The notes under the pieces were generated by a model, which saw nothing but the letters and a program-made list of their open reading frames with translations, made no database searches and had not been told where the DNA came from. Positions 15,298 to 24,248 of a stretch of DNA of 64,000 bases are shown in pieces; within the stretch, counting starts at the first letter, position 1; each line of letters starts with the position of its first letter. The position numbers and the translations under genes were made by a program. This stretch comes from Parapedobacter sp037190485 (GTDB lineage Bacteria; Bacteroidota; Bacteroidia; Sphingobacteriales; Sphingobacteriaceae), in assembly GCA_037190485.1 (NCBI GenBank), contig JBBCJB010000014.1:273795-337794 (forward strand), written 5' to 3'.

Positions 15298-17206
15298 GCA
15301 CGAAAACGCTCAGCAGCGTACCCTTGCCGGGGGCGGTGTCGATTTCCAGGAAACCCTTCAGGATGGCGATCCGGTCTTGCATGCCTTTGAGGCCCGCACC
15401 CATTTTCTTGCCGATATCGTTGCGCGGGAAGCCCACGCCGTTGTCCTCGATGGTGAGCGACAGGCTTTGCGGCTCCTTGGCCAATTGGATGGTGAGCCGC
15501 GTCGCGGCGGCATGCTTGATCACGTTGGTGACCCCCTCCTGGATGATGCGGTACAGGATGGTTTCGGTCTTTTCGTCCAGTCGATCGTCCATCCCCGATA
15601 TATGGAGGTTCACCTTGATGGCCCGGCCGTCCAATTTGCCGATAAATTCGCGTATGGCCGATACGAAACCCGATTTGAGCAAGGCGTTGGGCATCATCTG
15701 GTGCGATACGGCCCGCATCTCCTGGTAGCTGTCTTCCACCAGCTGGATGGCTTGGTCTACCCCGTCCGCATCCATCGGCTCCCCGGCCTTGAACCGGTTG
15801 CTGACATACTTGAGGTTGAGCAGTGCCGAAGACAGGAGCTGCCCCACGCCATCGTGCAGGTCGCCGGCGATGCGCCGCCGTTCGCGCTCTTCGGCATCGA
15901 GGACCTCGCGCGTGGCCAGTTCCTGCTGGCGGTTGATTTCCTTTTGCAGGCGTGTTTCGGCCCGTAGCTTGCGCTGCTTGAATACGAAGTAGGCCACGAT
16001 GCCCCCGGCCGCCATGACGGCCAGGGCGATGAGCAGCAGCAGGCCGCGTTGCTTGAGCCGGAGCTTCTGGATGGCGGTTTCCTGGTTGAGGTTCTCGATC
16101 TGCTGTTCCTTCTTTTCCGTTTCGTACAGCACTTGGTAGTTGGTGAGGGCACGGGTTTTCTCGGCCTCGAACAACGTGTCCCTGATCGTACTGAAGGCAA
16201 CGTACTCCCGGTAGGCCTGGGCGTAATCATTCCGCGATACGTAATGGTCGGCCAATCGCCTCGACGCGTCCATCGCTTCCTTTGCCGAACCGATGGCTGT
16301 GGCCACCTGTTTGGCCTCGGTAAGCGACGCATAGGCACGGACAGGCTGTCCCAGCGTGTCATAGACATTGGCCAGGTGGATGAGCGTGAAGGCGATTTCC
16401 TTTTGGTTGGCGTAGTGGCGGTGCGCATCCAATGCCTTTTCGAGGTATGCCTTCGCTTCCCCGAACCGCCCCAAGCCGTAGTAACCCAAGCCGGCATTGC
16501 ACTGCGCAGTGGGCTGGACCTGCGGGTAGCCTTCCTTGGCCAAGGCTTGCTCGGCTTTCAGCGAATAATGCAGGCAGCTGTCATACTGTTGCGTATAGTA
16601 GAATACCGAACCCAGGTTGGTCTCGCAAAATGCGGCTTCGGCGGGCAGTTTCAGCTTGCGGTAGCGGGCATAGGCCTCGCGGTAGTAGGGGATGACCCGT
16701 TTGTATTCGCCTTGGGCCTTGAATAAGACGCCGAGGTTGACGGCGATCATCGCCAGCCATTCGTCGTCGCCCAATGCCTTGTAAAGATCATAGGCTTCCT
16801 GGTAATGGGCAAGCGCTTCGGCGAAGTTGCCCTGCTGGTCGTAGGTAATGCCGAGGATGTTCAGCGAATGGGCCGTTTTCAGGCTGTCGCCCAATTCCCG
16901 GCTGATGCGCAAGGCCTGCGTACCATGATCCAACGCCTTCGCGTAGTCGCCCAGTGCCTGGTAGGTGGTGCCCAGGCTGCGCAAGGCATCGGCCTCTACC
17001 GCTCGGAGATGCGATGCCCTGGCCACCTCGAGCGCCTTGAAACCGAAATGAAGGGACGAATCGGGGTCGCTGAAACGGTAATCAAACGATTGGTCCAACC
17101 ATTGCTTCAGGCGTTGGCTTTTGACCGCGTTGGTTTGCTGGGCGCCAGCGCCAAGGAACGACGCAACGCACAGCAGCAGGCATGAGGTCAGCTTGCTCCA
17201 GATCAT
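15287..17206 (-). CDS. TPR-domain sensor histidine kinase (NarL/DesK type), second of a pair
   Basis: This is a 639-residue sensor kinase: a signal peptide, about six TPR repeats in the periplasm (residues ~40-330), a coiled-coil (KKEQQIENLNQETAIQKLRL), one membrane span (LLLLIALAVMAAGGIVAYFVF) and a cytoplasmic HisKA_3 domain with the phospho-acceptor in RRRIAGDLHDGVGQ (His451). A HATPase domain (IEDNGVGFP, GAGLKGMQDR) closes it. Its start overlaps the stop of the upstream kinase by 4 bases, so the two are translationally coupled. With the LuxR-type regulator at 19270 they form a two-component module. The TPR sensor suggests detection of a peptide or protein ligand, which is inference. Confidence 0.9.
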   Translation of the reverse strand: MIWSKLTSCLLLCVASFLGAGAQQTNAVKSQRLKQWLDQSFDYRFSDPDSSLHFGFKALEVARASHLRAVEADALRSLGTTYQALGDYAKALDHGTQALRISRELGDSLKTAHSLNILGITYDQQGNFAEALAHYQEAYDLYKALGDDEWLAMIAVNLGVLFKAQGEYKRVIPYYREAYARYRKLKLPAEAAFCETNLGSVFYYTQQYDSCLHYSLKAEQALAKEGYPQVQPTAQCNAGLGYYGLGRFGEAKAYLEKALDAHRHYANQKEIAFTLIHLANVYDTLGQPVRAYASLTEAKQVATAIGSAKEAMDASRRLADHYVSRNDYAQAYREYVAFSTIRDTLFEAEKTRALTNYQVLYETEKKEQQIENLNQETAIQKLRLKQRGLLLLIALAVMAAGGIVAYFVFKQRKLRAETRLQKEINRQQELATREVLDAEERERRRIAGDLHDGVGQLLSSALLNLKYVSNRFKAGEPMDADGVDQAIQLVEDSYQEMRAVSHQMMPNALLKSGFVSAIREFIGKLDGRAIKVNLHISGMDDRLDEKTETILYRIIQEGVTNVIKHAAATRLTIQLAKEPQSLSLTIEDNGVGFPRNDIGKKMGAGLKGMQDRIAILKGFLEIDTAPGKGTLLSVFVPTP

Positions 17207-19161
17207 AGGGGTACATAGATTACGATCACCGTTCCCTTGCCAGGTACCGCGTCCACGTCAACGCTGCCTTGCAGCAGCGCGATCCGCGAGCGCATGTTTT
17301 TGAGCCCGATGCCTTCGACATGCCCGCTGGCCGCTGGATCGAAGCCCCGGCCGTTGTCTTCGATGGTCGCCGATATGCCTTCCTCGTCTTTCATGAGCTG
17401 GATGGTCAGGCGCGAAGCTTGGGCATGCTTGATGACATTGTTGACGGCTTCCTGCACGGCGCGGTAAAGCACCGTCTCCAGCTGTTGGTCCAACCGTTGC
17501 TCCAGACCGGATACACTGAGGTGCACCTTGATGCGCTGGCCGTCAATAGCGGCCAGGAATTCCTTGATGGACGAGCCCAACCCGGCTTTCAACAACGCGT
17601 TGGGCATCATTTGATGCGATATGCTGCGCATTTCCTGATAGCTGTCACGAACCATGGCCACCGCGTTGTCGACGAGTTCGCTGACGGCGCCGTCGCTCCC
17701 CGCCACGCTTTTCTGCAGGTAATCGAGGTTCAGCAGCGCCGCCGAGAGGGTTTGCCCCACGCCGTCGTGCAGATCGCCGGCAATACGCCGCCGTTCGCGC
17801 TCTTCGGCATCCAGGATATCGCGGGTGGCTTGCTCCCCTTGCTTGCTCAGTTCCTGCTGGAGGCGTGCGTCGGCCCGCAGCTTGCGTTGCTTGAACACCA
17901 GGTAAGCCACCAACCCACCGGCAAGCAAAACGCCCAGGGCAATCGCCAACAGGAGACCGCGTTGCTTCAGCCTGAGCTGCTGGATCGCGGTCTCCTGGTT
18001 GAGGATCTCGATCTGCTGCTCCTTTTTCTCGGTTTGGTATTTGGTTTCCAACTCATTGCTCACCTCGATGACCTTGCTGTTGAGCTCGGCCGATTGGCTG
18101 GCGGTATACCGGTTCATGTAATGGAAAACGCTATCCGCGTTGCGCAGCGCCGCGTGGACGGCGATGAGCTGGAAGTAGATGACGCTCAGCTTTTCGTTGA
18201 CGCCCGCTTGCCGGTAATGATGCAGGCTGCTCATCAGCAATGCCCTTGCCTGTTGGTAGTTGCCCAACTTGGTGTGGTTGATGGCCAGCGTGACGTTGCT
18301 GCTGGCCGCATCCGATTCAAGCTGCGCGTGGTTGCGGATGTCCAGCGACCGTTGGATATGCGCGATGGCCAGTCGGTGTTGACCCAAATCGGTGTAGATG
18401 GATCCGAGGTTGTTGTAGGCCGATGATTCGGCGAGGGCGTTGCTGGCTCTTTTTGCCACGTCAAGGGTCTTGGTATACGTGCGGATGGCTTCGGCGGTGT
18501 CCAGCAGTGCATAATGGACGTTGCCCATGGCCAGTAGCGTATTGGCCAGCGGGCCGTCCTGGCCGTGCTGCTCGAAGTAGGCCTGTGCGCCCTGGAGGTA
18601 GGTGAGCGCCTTTGGGTAATTGCGCAGGGCCGTATACGCCACCGCGATATTGCTGTGCAGGTTGGCGACGACGTTTTCGTTCCCGGCCTTTTCATAGTAT
18701 TGGAGGGCTTCGAGGTAGTGGGTCATGGCGCGTTCAAGGGCCGATTTCTTGTAATAGGCACCACCGATATTGAAATGCAACGAGGCTATGCCTCCCTCGT
18801 CCCGATCGGCCTGGCGGATCTGGAGCGATTGGTTGTAGCAATCTAACGACTGGTCGACGTCTCCTTTGACGAAATGGATGGCGCCCAGGTCGCTGAGCGA
18901 TTGGGCCGTCAGCTTCCGGTCGCCGATCTGGCGGGCCATTTGCAACGCGGCCTGGCCATAGGCAAAGGCCGAATCAAGCGAGACCGAATTGTAATGCCAA
19001 GCCAGGTCACCATACAGTTTGGCTTTTTCGTTCGGCGCAAGTGGCCGCGCAAGGGCCTGTTTGAGGCTGTCGATGAGCTCGACTGCCGAACGTTGCGCGC
19101 GGCTCGCCGTACCCGTGCACACAAGCGAAACAAGCAGCAAAAAGAGGGTTCGGTGGCTCAT
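17203..19161 (-). CDS. TPR-domain sensor histidine kinase (NarL/DesK type), first of a pair
   Basis: This 652-residue protein has the same layout as the kinase downstream: signal peptide, periplasmic TPR array, the same linker (KKEQQIEILNQETAIQQLRL), a membrane span, HisKA_3 with RRRIAGDLHDGVGQ (His465) and a HATPase with IEDNGRGFDP. The kinase halves are much more alike than the TPR halves, so this looks like a tandem duplication with diverged sensing domains. It is transcribed away from the response regulator gene at 19270; the shared ~110-base gap holds the regulator's promoter. Both kinases probably phosphorylate the same regulator, perhaps as heterodimers, which is inference. Confidence 0.9.
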   Translation of the reverse strand: MSHRTLFLLLVSLVCTGTASRAQRSAVELIDSLKQALARPLAPNEKAKLYGDLAWHYNSVSLDSAFAYGQAALQMARQIGDRKLTAQSLSDLGAIHFVKGDVDQSLDCYNQSLQIRQADRDEGGIASLHFNIGGAYYKKSALERAMTHYLEALQYYEKAGNENVVANLHSNIAVAYTALRNYPKALTYLQGAQAYFEQHGQDGPLANTLLAMGNVHYALLDTAEAIRTYTKTLDVAKRASNALAESSAYNNLGSIYTDLGQHRLAIAHIQRSLDIRNHAQLESDAASSNVTLAINHTKLGNYQQARALLMSSLHHYRQAGVNEKLSVIYFQLIAVHAALRNADSVFHYMNRYTASQSAELNSKVIEVSNELETKYQTEKKEQQIEILNQETAIQQLRLKQRGLLLAIALGVLLAGGLVAYLVFKQRKLRADARLQQELSKQGEQATRDILDAEERERRRIAGDLHDGVGQTLSAALLNLDYLQKSVAGSDGAVSELVDNAVAMVRDSYQEMRSISHQMMPNALLKAGLGSSIKEFLAAIDGQRIKVHLSVSGLEQRLDQQLETVLYRAVQEAVNNVIKHAQASRLTIQLMKDEEGISATIEDNGRGFDPAASGHVEGIGLKNMRSRIALLQGSVDVDAVPGKGTVIVIYVPL

Positions 19162-19228
19162 AAGGCGTTGGTTTTCTGGTTAAATACAATATTTAGTTGA
19201 ATGTGTGTAATAAAATCGTTATTTTAAC

Positions 19229-19236
19229 TAACTTTG
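19229..19236 (+). promoter_or_regulatory. TAnnTTTG box upstream of the LuxR-type regulator
   Basis: TAACTTTG lies 33 bases before the regulator ATG, in the gap divergent from the kinase genes. A convincing TTTG partner ~19 bases upstream is not visible, so strength is uncertain or an activator may be needed. Confidence 0.5.
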
Positions 19237-19269
19237 TGCTCAAGCCGATGCTTTTTCAGAAAACCTGAG

Positions 19270-19893
19270 ATGAAACATAAAGTCCTGTTGGTCGACGATC
19301 ATCCCATCCTGACGGATGGACTGAAAATGGTATTCAAGGATAGCCCATCGTTCGAGATCACGTTTTCGACATCATCGGGCACCTACGCCCTAGCCTACCT
19401 CAAGGTCAACCGCATGGACCTGATGGTGGTCGACTATTCGATGCCCGACATCAACGGCGTCGAGTTGATCCGAAAGGTCAAGGAACTGTATCCCACACTC
19501 AAGGCGGTCATGCTCACCATGCACGACGAACCGTCGGTGATCAAGGAAGCCATCGCGGCGGGCGCGGACGGGTACGTACTCAAGAAAAGCGCGATGGACG
19601 AATTGGCCGTTGCCATGGAGTCCGTCCTGAGCGGCAAACCTTACTTGAGCGCCGAAGCCTCCCAACGGCTGTTCCAACTCGCCAGGCAAGCGGAATCGGA
19701 CGAATTGCTCACCGATCGCGAAATCGAGGTGCTGCGCTTGATTATCAAAGAACTGACCAACAAGGAGATTGCCGAAAAATTGTTCATCAGCGACCGAACG
19801 GTCGAAGTTCACCGCAAAAACCTGATGCGAAAGGTCAAATGTAACAATACCGTTGGACTTATCAAATACGCCTTTGCGCATAATTTGGTTTAG
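19270..19893 (+). CDS. Two-component response regulator, NarL/LuxR family
   Basis: This is a 207-residue transcription regulator. The receiver domain has VLLVDDHPILTDGL at the N-terminus, the phospho-acceptor Asp55 in MVVDYSMPDINGVELI, and a Lys in GYVLKKSAMDEL. The C-terminal LuxR-type helix-turn-helix is TDREIEVLRLIIKELTNKEIAEKLFISDRTVEVHRKNLM. The ATG at 19270 gives a standard start directly before the receiver; longer frames only add codons overlapping the promoter. It is divergent from the two TPR kinases, which are its likely partners. Target genes cannot be told from the sequence. Confidence 0.93.
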   Translation: MKHKVLLVDDHPILTDGLKMVFKDSPSFEITFSTSSGTYALAYLKVNRMDLMVVDYSMPDINGVELIRKVKELYPTLKAVMLTMHDEPSVIKEAIAAGADGYVLKKSAMDELAVAMESVLSGKPYLSAEASQRLFQLARQAESDELLTDREIEVLRLIIKELTNKEIAEKLFISDRTVEVHRKNLMRKVKCNNTVGLIKYAFAHNLV

Positions 19894-19896
19894 GAA

Positions 19897-19925
19897 AGCT
19901 GCCGCGGCCATCGGCCGAGGCAGCT
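19897..19925. terminator. Hairpin between convergent genes
   Basis: AGCTGCC.CGGCC, a 3-base loop, then GGCCG.GGCAGCT form a 12-bp stem with one mismatch. It starts 4 bases after the regulator stop and lies 20 bases before the end of the convergent barrel-protein gene, so it could terminate both. No clear U-run follows in either direction. Confidence 0.5.
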
Positions 19926-19944
19926 GCTCCTCCCATTGGGCCCG

Positions 19945-20472
19945 TCAAAACTTGAAGGCCACGCCGGCATTCAACCAGGCGATGCCGTAGCCCAATTCGG
20001 CGAACACCCCGAACTTAGGCCCGAAGAAATACCGTGCACCGGCATGCGCACCCCAAAGGAATCCGCCCGCCGAAGCCGTGGGCATGTTGGAGTCCGTGCT
20101 CACCGAAGCGATGTTGTACCCCAGCATGAGGCCGGCATAGGGGTCGAGGTTCTCCACGCCGAAATCGAAATGGTAGGATCCGCGGCCGCCCACCAGGATG
20201 TAGGTGTACTTCCAGTCGCCGAATCCGGTTTCTACCTTAGACCCGGCATAGCCCGCATAACCGCCCACGCTGATCTTGTCGGTAATGCCGAATTCGAGGC
20301 TGAGCCCCACGGGCGGCGTGCCCTTGGCGCCCGCGGCCATGAATTGGCTGCCTAACCCGACACCGATGTTGAGGAGCTTGTCGCCCTGTTCATAGGCTTG
20401 TCCGAAAGCCTGGGTGTTGCACAGGAATAGCGCCAGTGCAAGGAATGATACGAGTTTGGTTTTCTTGTTCAT
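19945..20472 (-). CDS. Small outer-membrane beta-barrel protein
   Basis: This 175-residue protein has a signal peptide ending at QAFGQ and an eight-strand-type barrel pattern (LLNIGVGLGSQF, SLEFGITDKISVGGYAGYAG, YTYILVGGRGSYHFDF, YAGLMLGYNIAS, AHAGARYFFGPKFGVFAELGYG), ending in a strand with a terminal Phe (GVAFKF), the usual BAM-recognition end. Such OmpW/OprF-like porin-family proteins are structural or form small pores. It is monocistronic, with a TACCTTTG box on the minus strand at 20545-20552. Specific function unknown. Confidence 0.8.
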   Translation of the reverse strand: MNKKTKLVSFLALALFLCNTQAFGQAYEQGDKLLNIGVGLGSQFMAAGAKGTPPVGLSLEFGITDKISVGGYAGYAGSKVETGFGDWKYTYILVGGRGSYHFDFGVENLDPYAGLMLGYNIASVSTDSNMPTASAGGFLWGAHAGARYFFGPKFGVFAELGYGIAWLNAGVAFKF

Positions 20473-20660
20473 CTGTTTTTAAGAATAAGGATTAATGAAT
20501 TTAATTTAATTGATTGGCACGCTACGGATATCGCCGCGGCAAGGCAAAGGTAGGTGCGCGTGTCACGCTGCGCTATACGCAAAGCTACCGATTCGCACTA
20601 CGTAGATTCCCGTACTGAAAATACCCGATTACACGGATGGATGCGCCCGGCGGGTGCCGC

Positions 20661-20668
20661 TACCTTTA
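20661..20668 (+). promoter_or_regulatory. TAnnTTTR-type box of the beta-propeller gene
   Basis: TACCTTTA, one base off TACCTTTG, lies ~28 bases upstream of the ATG at 20697. No good upstream TTTG is seen at the usual spacing. Confidence 0.4.
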
Positions 20669-20696
20669 CACCGATAAAACATAACTTTTAAAAACC

Positions 20697-22565
20697 ATGA
20701 AAAGAGTATTGTTAGCATCCGTGGCGGTATCGGTGATGATTGCCGCCAATGCACGAAAAAAGGACCAGCCCGACATCACGTATGATTTGGGTGGAAAAAT
20801 CGAATTCATGCGGCTTACCGACGCCGGTGTGCTGGTCGTCGCCGGCGGGGGCGGCTTCGCAGGCATCAAGCCGGGCGAAAGCAAGCCGCATTTCAGCTTT
20901 ACGGAGTACGGCAAGGTAAAGGAAGAAGAACTGGAGTTCGTGCCGCTTTCACCGTATGTCATCGTTAACCAAGGCGGCATGTTCGGGTCGAAGAAAACGG
21001 TCATCGATGTTGTGTCGGGCAAGATGCTGTTCGCCACCGAAGAGAACGGGTGGAAGCTGGTGGCCAAGGCCAAGGTCTTCCTGCCCCAGAACAAGCTCGT
21101 GGTGGTGGGCAACCGCAAACGCGAGGAAAGCGACATGCTGGCGGTGGGTATCTATGACCTCGGCACCGGCCAACAGGAAGGGTTTTCGTCACTGGATCCC
21201 CGGGCGGGCAAGGTGCGATCGGGCGCCAGCATACCGGCGAGTTCCGGCGACCCGTACCTCACCGGCGACAAGGTGCTGGTACCCACCACGAAAAACCTGG
21301 TCTGTGCCGACTTCAAGAATGGCCAGATCCTGTGGGAGGCCGACCTGGACAAGGTGACCTGGCTCGTCGCCGACGGTTCGGGCAACGAGATCTACGGGTT
21401 TGAGGAACGGCCCAACGGCGATACGCGCATCCACAAGGTGAGCAGCAGCGGCCAGCAGCTATGGGACAAGGAGCGCAAGATCAAAGGCAAGGTGACGCGG
21501 TTCGAGATCCTGCCGCAAGGCCTGGCCGTGGTGAGCGACGTGGACAACTCGGGCAAATCAGGCATCGCCGGCAAATTGGCGGGCGCATCCGAGTCCAAGA
21601 TCGGCTTCCTCAGCGCCGCGACAGGCGAGGACCTTTGGGAGAAGGCACCCAAGACGAAGGGTTTCGTGCAGCATTTCTACATCGTCGAAGACGGCATCCT
21701 GTTCGGCATATACGATGGCGGCATCAACAAGATTTCATTCGATGGCAATGCGCTGTTCAAGAAGCCGCTCAAGACCGGCGAGAACATCCATACCATGGCG
21801 CTCACGCCCCAGGGGCTGATTTACATCACCGACACCGATGCCGACATCATCAACCTCGGCACCGGCGAGTCCATCTGGAGCAAGCCCATCAAATACAAGA
21901 AGGCGAGGGCGGTGGCGAGCGGCTACGACAAATATAAGAAACGTTACCTGATCAGTACAGGCGATGAAGTGGTGGCCATCGATGAGGCATCGGGCGATAT
22001 CAGCACGTTCGCGGGGGTTGCGTTCAAGGAAAAGGAAGCGCCCACCGGGCTGTCCGTGCGGGATGGGGGCATCCTCCTCACGTCGAGCCAAAACCTGATG
22101 TACTTCGATTTCGACGGCAAGGAGAAATACCATACCTACCATAAATCGCCAGGCCAAAGCGGCTTCATCAAGGCGGCTACCGGCGTGCTGGCGGTGGCTT
22201 CGGTGGCCATGTCGGCGGCCGCGGCTTACCAAGGCGGCCGGTACGGGCATTACGCAGGCAGCAACATGCTCAATAGCTACGGCGAGCAGATGAAGATCTA
22301 TCAGGAAGGATTCGCCAACATCGCCACGGCCTCGTTTGCCGAGATGAACAAGCGCTTCCGGGCTACGGCTGCGACCGAGAATGCGCAATTCATCCTCACC
22401 AGCCTGGACGACGGCGTTGGCTTGGTCCGGGTCGGGAAAGACTCGGGGCAAACCGAACGTGAAATCGTGCTCCGCGATAAAAAGCCCGAATACCAGGTCG
22501 ACGAAATGGGCGGCGTATTGTACTATAAATCCAAGGCGAATGAGATTGCGGCGTTCAAGCTGTAA
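20697..22565 (+). CDS. PQQ-like beta-propeller repeat protein
   Basis: This 622-residue protein is built from repeated four-strand blades with Trp/Gly signatures (NGQILWEADLDKVTWLVADGSG, TGEDLWEKAPKTKG, GESIWSKPIKYKKARAVASG). The fold is shared by PQQ dehydrogenases and BamB-like scaffold proteins, but no PQQ-ligand residues or redox domain are recognisable, so it is more likely a scaffold or binding protein. The N-terminus (MKRVLLASVAVSVMIAANA) is a plausible signal peptide. An unusual hydrophobic Ala-rich segment (about residues 495-515, VLAVASVAMSAAAAYQGG) interrupts the propeller near the C-terminal end and may be a membrane-associating or glycine-zipper-like segment. It stands alone, with a strong hairpin just downstream. 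Confidence 0.7.
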   Translation: MKRVLLASVAVSVMIAANARKKDQPDITYDLGGKIEFMRLTDAGVLVVAGGGGFAGIKPGESKPHFSFTEYGKVKEEELEFVPLSPYVIVNQGGMFGSKKTVIDVVSGKMLFATEENGWKLVAKAKVFLPQNKLVVVGNRKREESDMLAVGIYDLGTGQQEGFSSLDPRAGKVRSGASIPASSGDPYLTGDKVLVPTTKNLVCADFKNGQILWEADLDKVTWLVADGSGNEIYGFEERPNGDTRIHKVSSSGQQLWDKERKIKGKVTRFEILPQGLAVVSDVDNSGKSGIAGKLAGASESKIGFLSAATGEDLWEKAPKTKGFVQHFYIVEDGILFGIYDGGINKISFDGNALFKKPLKTGENIHTMALTPQGLIYITDTDADIINLGTGESIWSKPIKYKKARAVASGYDKYKKRYLISTGDEVVAIDEASGDISTFAGVAFKEKEAPTGLSVRDGGILLTSSQNLMYFDFDGKEKYHTYHKSPGQSGFIKAATGVLAVASVAMSAAAAYQGGRYGHYAGSNMLNSYGEQMKIYQEGFANIATASFAEMNKRFRATAATENAQFILTSLDDGVGLVRVGKDSGQTEREIVLRDKKPEYQVDEMGGVLYYKSKANEIAAFKL

Positions 22566-22598
22566 CGATTCGAACATTTTTCATGGTGCCCGGTTTGC

Positions 22599-22623
22599 GT
22601 ATGCCGTGCGGCGCACGGCATAC
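22599..22623. terminator. Strong 11-bp hairpin after the beta-propeller gene
   Basis: GTATGCCGTGC, a 3-base loop, then GCACGGCATAC is a perfect 11-bp inverted repeat 33 bases past the stop codon. It is followed by CTCACTGGGTTTTC and not a clean U-run, so it is a likely but not textbook terminator. Confidence 0.55.
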
Positions 22624-22689
22624 CTCACTGGGTTTTCAGCAGGCAAGGCAGAACCAGGTGTGAAAACATTATCAATTAACAGTAATCAA

Positions 22690-23229
22690 ATGAAAACAAA
22701 AACAACGAAAGTAAGCAGGGGCGGTTACCTGATGTTATGGGTTGCGGCGTGCGCGATTGCATTGACGTCATGCAAAAAGAACGACAACGGCGGTCCGGGC
22801 GGCGACGCGGCGCCAGGCACCATCAAAGCAACGATAGACGGAAAGGCATTCACCTCGCTCAAGATGACCACGAAGGCCACGCGGGTCAATGCCGGAGGCA
22901 AACCGATGATCACTCTGCAGGGTAACGATGCATCGGGAAAGGCCCTTATTTTCACCATCCTCGGCGTGGAGACCACCGGCACCTACAACATCGGCGGCGG
23001 TGCAAACATCTCGATCGGCCTGGGATATACGGAAATCAATATTTCCAACCCCACCGATACCAAGACGTGGCAGGCGCCGTTCGACTCCAGCATCGCCGGC
23101 GAAATCCAGATTTCCGAACTGACCGACAAGGCGATCAAGGGTACGTTCAAAGCCAAAGCCAAGGGCAATACGAGTTCGAATACGTCGACCGTCGACATTA
23201 CCAACGGCGCGTTCAACATGAACTTTTAA
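22690..23229 (+). CDS. Small beta-rich lipoprotein (DUF6252-like)
   Basis: This is a 179-residue lipoprotein with a signal peptide and lipobox ALTSC. After a Gly-rich linker comes a beta-rich domain starting ATIDGKAFTSLKM and running through TLQGNDASGKALIFTILG and SNTSTVDITNGAFNMNF. The pattern (D/N-G-K-.F..., then an LQG-type strand and a final ITNG.F strand) resembles the DUF6252 lipoproteins of Bacteroidota, but that assignment is by eye. The ATG at 22690 was preferred over the far longer open frame from 22381 because it gives the signal peptide. The 3' end overlaps the convergent aat gene by 17 bases. Function unknown. Confidence 0.75.
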   Translation: MKTKTTKVSRGGYLMLWVAACAIALTSCKKNDNGGPGGDAAPGTIKATIDGKAFTSLKMTTKATRVNAGGKPMITLQGNDASGKALIFTILGVETTGTYNIGGGANISIGLGYTEINISNPTDTKTWQAPFDSSIAGEIQISELTDKAIKGTFKAKAKGNTSSNTSTVDITNGAFNMNF

Positions 23230-23857
23230 CGGGTAAGTAAGCGGTATACGCTTCTCGCGGGATCATCCGCGCACCCAACGAAGCGAGGTGGTTTGTATAC
23301 ACCTGGCAATCGATCATGTGGTAGATGTTCGATAGGCAAAGTGAAGCCAGCGCCACTTTCGAGGCGTTGGCTTCCTTGCTGAACATGCTTTCGCCGCAGA
23401 ATACCCGACCAACGGCAACGCCGTACAGGCCGCCAACCAGCACGCCATCGTGCCATACCTCCACGGCGTGCGCGTGGCCAAGTTCGTGGAGCCTGACGTA
23501 AGCCCGCTGCATGTCGGCGGTGATCCAGGTGCCTTCTTGGCCGGGCCGGGGCTGTGCGGCGCAGGAGGCAATGACTTGGGCGAACGCCTGGTTCGTCGTT
23601 ACGGTGAATCGGCCCCGACGGATGGCCTGGCGCAGGCTCTTGCTGATCTTCAGCTCCCCAGGGAAAAGCACGAACCGCTCATGCGGGGCATACCACAGGA
23701 TGGGCGTTTCGTCACTGTACCACGGGAAAATACCTTGCCCATAGGCTGCAAGGAGCCGCTCGGGCCGCAAATCGCCGCCGATGGCCAATAGACCATCCGG
23801 CTCAGCCAGTGTGGGAGGCGGAAATCCGAGGTCGTCTGGATCCAGTTGGAAAATCAT
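23213..23857 (-). CDS. aat: Leucyl/phenylalanyl-tRNA--protein transferase
   Basis: This 214-residue Aat transfers Leu or Phe from charged tRNA to proteins with N-terminal Lys or Arg, marking them for ClpAP through the N-end rule. The motifs FPPPTLAEPDGLLAIGGDL, AYGQGIFPWY, LWYAPHERFVLFPGELKISKSL and GRVFCGESMFS are characteristic. It lies 5 bases downstream of rbfA, so probably shares its transcript, and its last codons overlap the lipoprotein gene on the other strand. Confidence 0.96.
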   Translation of the reverse strand: MIFQLDPDDLGFPPPTLAEPDGLLAIGGDLRPERLLAAYGQGIFPWYSDETPILWYAPHERFVLFPGELKISKSLRQAIRRGRFTVTTNQAFAQVIASCAAQPRPGQEGTWITADMQRAYVRLHELGHAHAVEVWHDGVLVGGLYGVAVGRVFCGESMFSKEANASKVALASLCLSNIYHMIDCQVYTNHLASLGARMIPREAYTAYLPVKSSC

Positions 23858-23862
23858 CCGGG

Positions 23863-24234
23863 TTATTCCGGTTGCCGAGGCTCCTTGCTGATTTCGTCGA
23901 AGAGTTTGTCCATGTGCTCCACGTATTCATTGGTGTCGTCCAGGAAAAACTCCAAGTGGGGCACGATGCGCGCTTGGTTCTTGATACGGGCCCCAAGCTT
24001 GTACCGAACCTCATTGGCGTGTAACCTGATGTTGGCTAAGTCGGATTTGGCTTGCTGGGTATTGAGGAAGCTCAGGTATACGCGTGCGATGGCCAAGTCT
24101 GGCGTAACCCGCACCCGCGTGATCGTGATGAACGCACCCGGAGCCCATGCTTGCCCTTCCCGTTGGAAAAGCTCGCCCAAATCTTGCTGGATGACCCCAG
24201 CGAACCGTTGTTGCCTTTTGCTTTCTGTGCCCAT
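23863..24234 (-). CDS. rbfA: Ribosome-binding factor A
   Basis: This is a 123-residue RbfA, a KH-like factor that binds the 30S subunit and helps mature the 16S 5' end. SKRQQRFAGVIQQDLGELFQ is the typical N-terminus, and VTPDLAIARVYLSFL and RIVPHLEFFLDD lie in the KH core. The start is the ATG at 24234; the box TACCTTTG sits on the minus strand at 24241-24248, only 6 bases before it, so an upstream start is impossible for that transcript and the mRNA is probably leaderless. It is followed directly by aat. Confidence 0.93.
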   Translation of the reverse strand: MGTESKRQQRFAGVIQQDLGELFQREGQAWAPGAFITITRVRVTPDLAIARVYLSFLNTQQAKSDLANIRLHANEVRYKLGARIKNQARIVPHLEFFLDDTNEYVEHMDKLFDEISKEPRQPE

Positions 24235-24240
24235 GGTATA

Positions 24241-24248
24241 CAAAGGTA
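24241..24248 (-). promoter_or_regulatory. TACCTTTG box immediately before rbfA
   Basis: The -7 box of the phylum consensus ends 6 bases before the ATG, which places the expected transcription start at or within a base or two of the start codon. The -33 element is weak. Confidence 0.65.

Noticed and set aside
22381..22689. Long N-terminal extension of the small lipoprotein frame into the propeller gene
   Set aside because: The extension overlaps the end of the upstream gene out of frame and would bury the lipoprotein signal; the ATG at 22690 gives a normal signal peptide.
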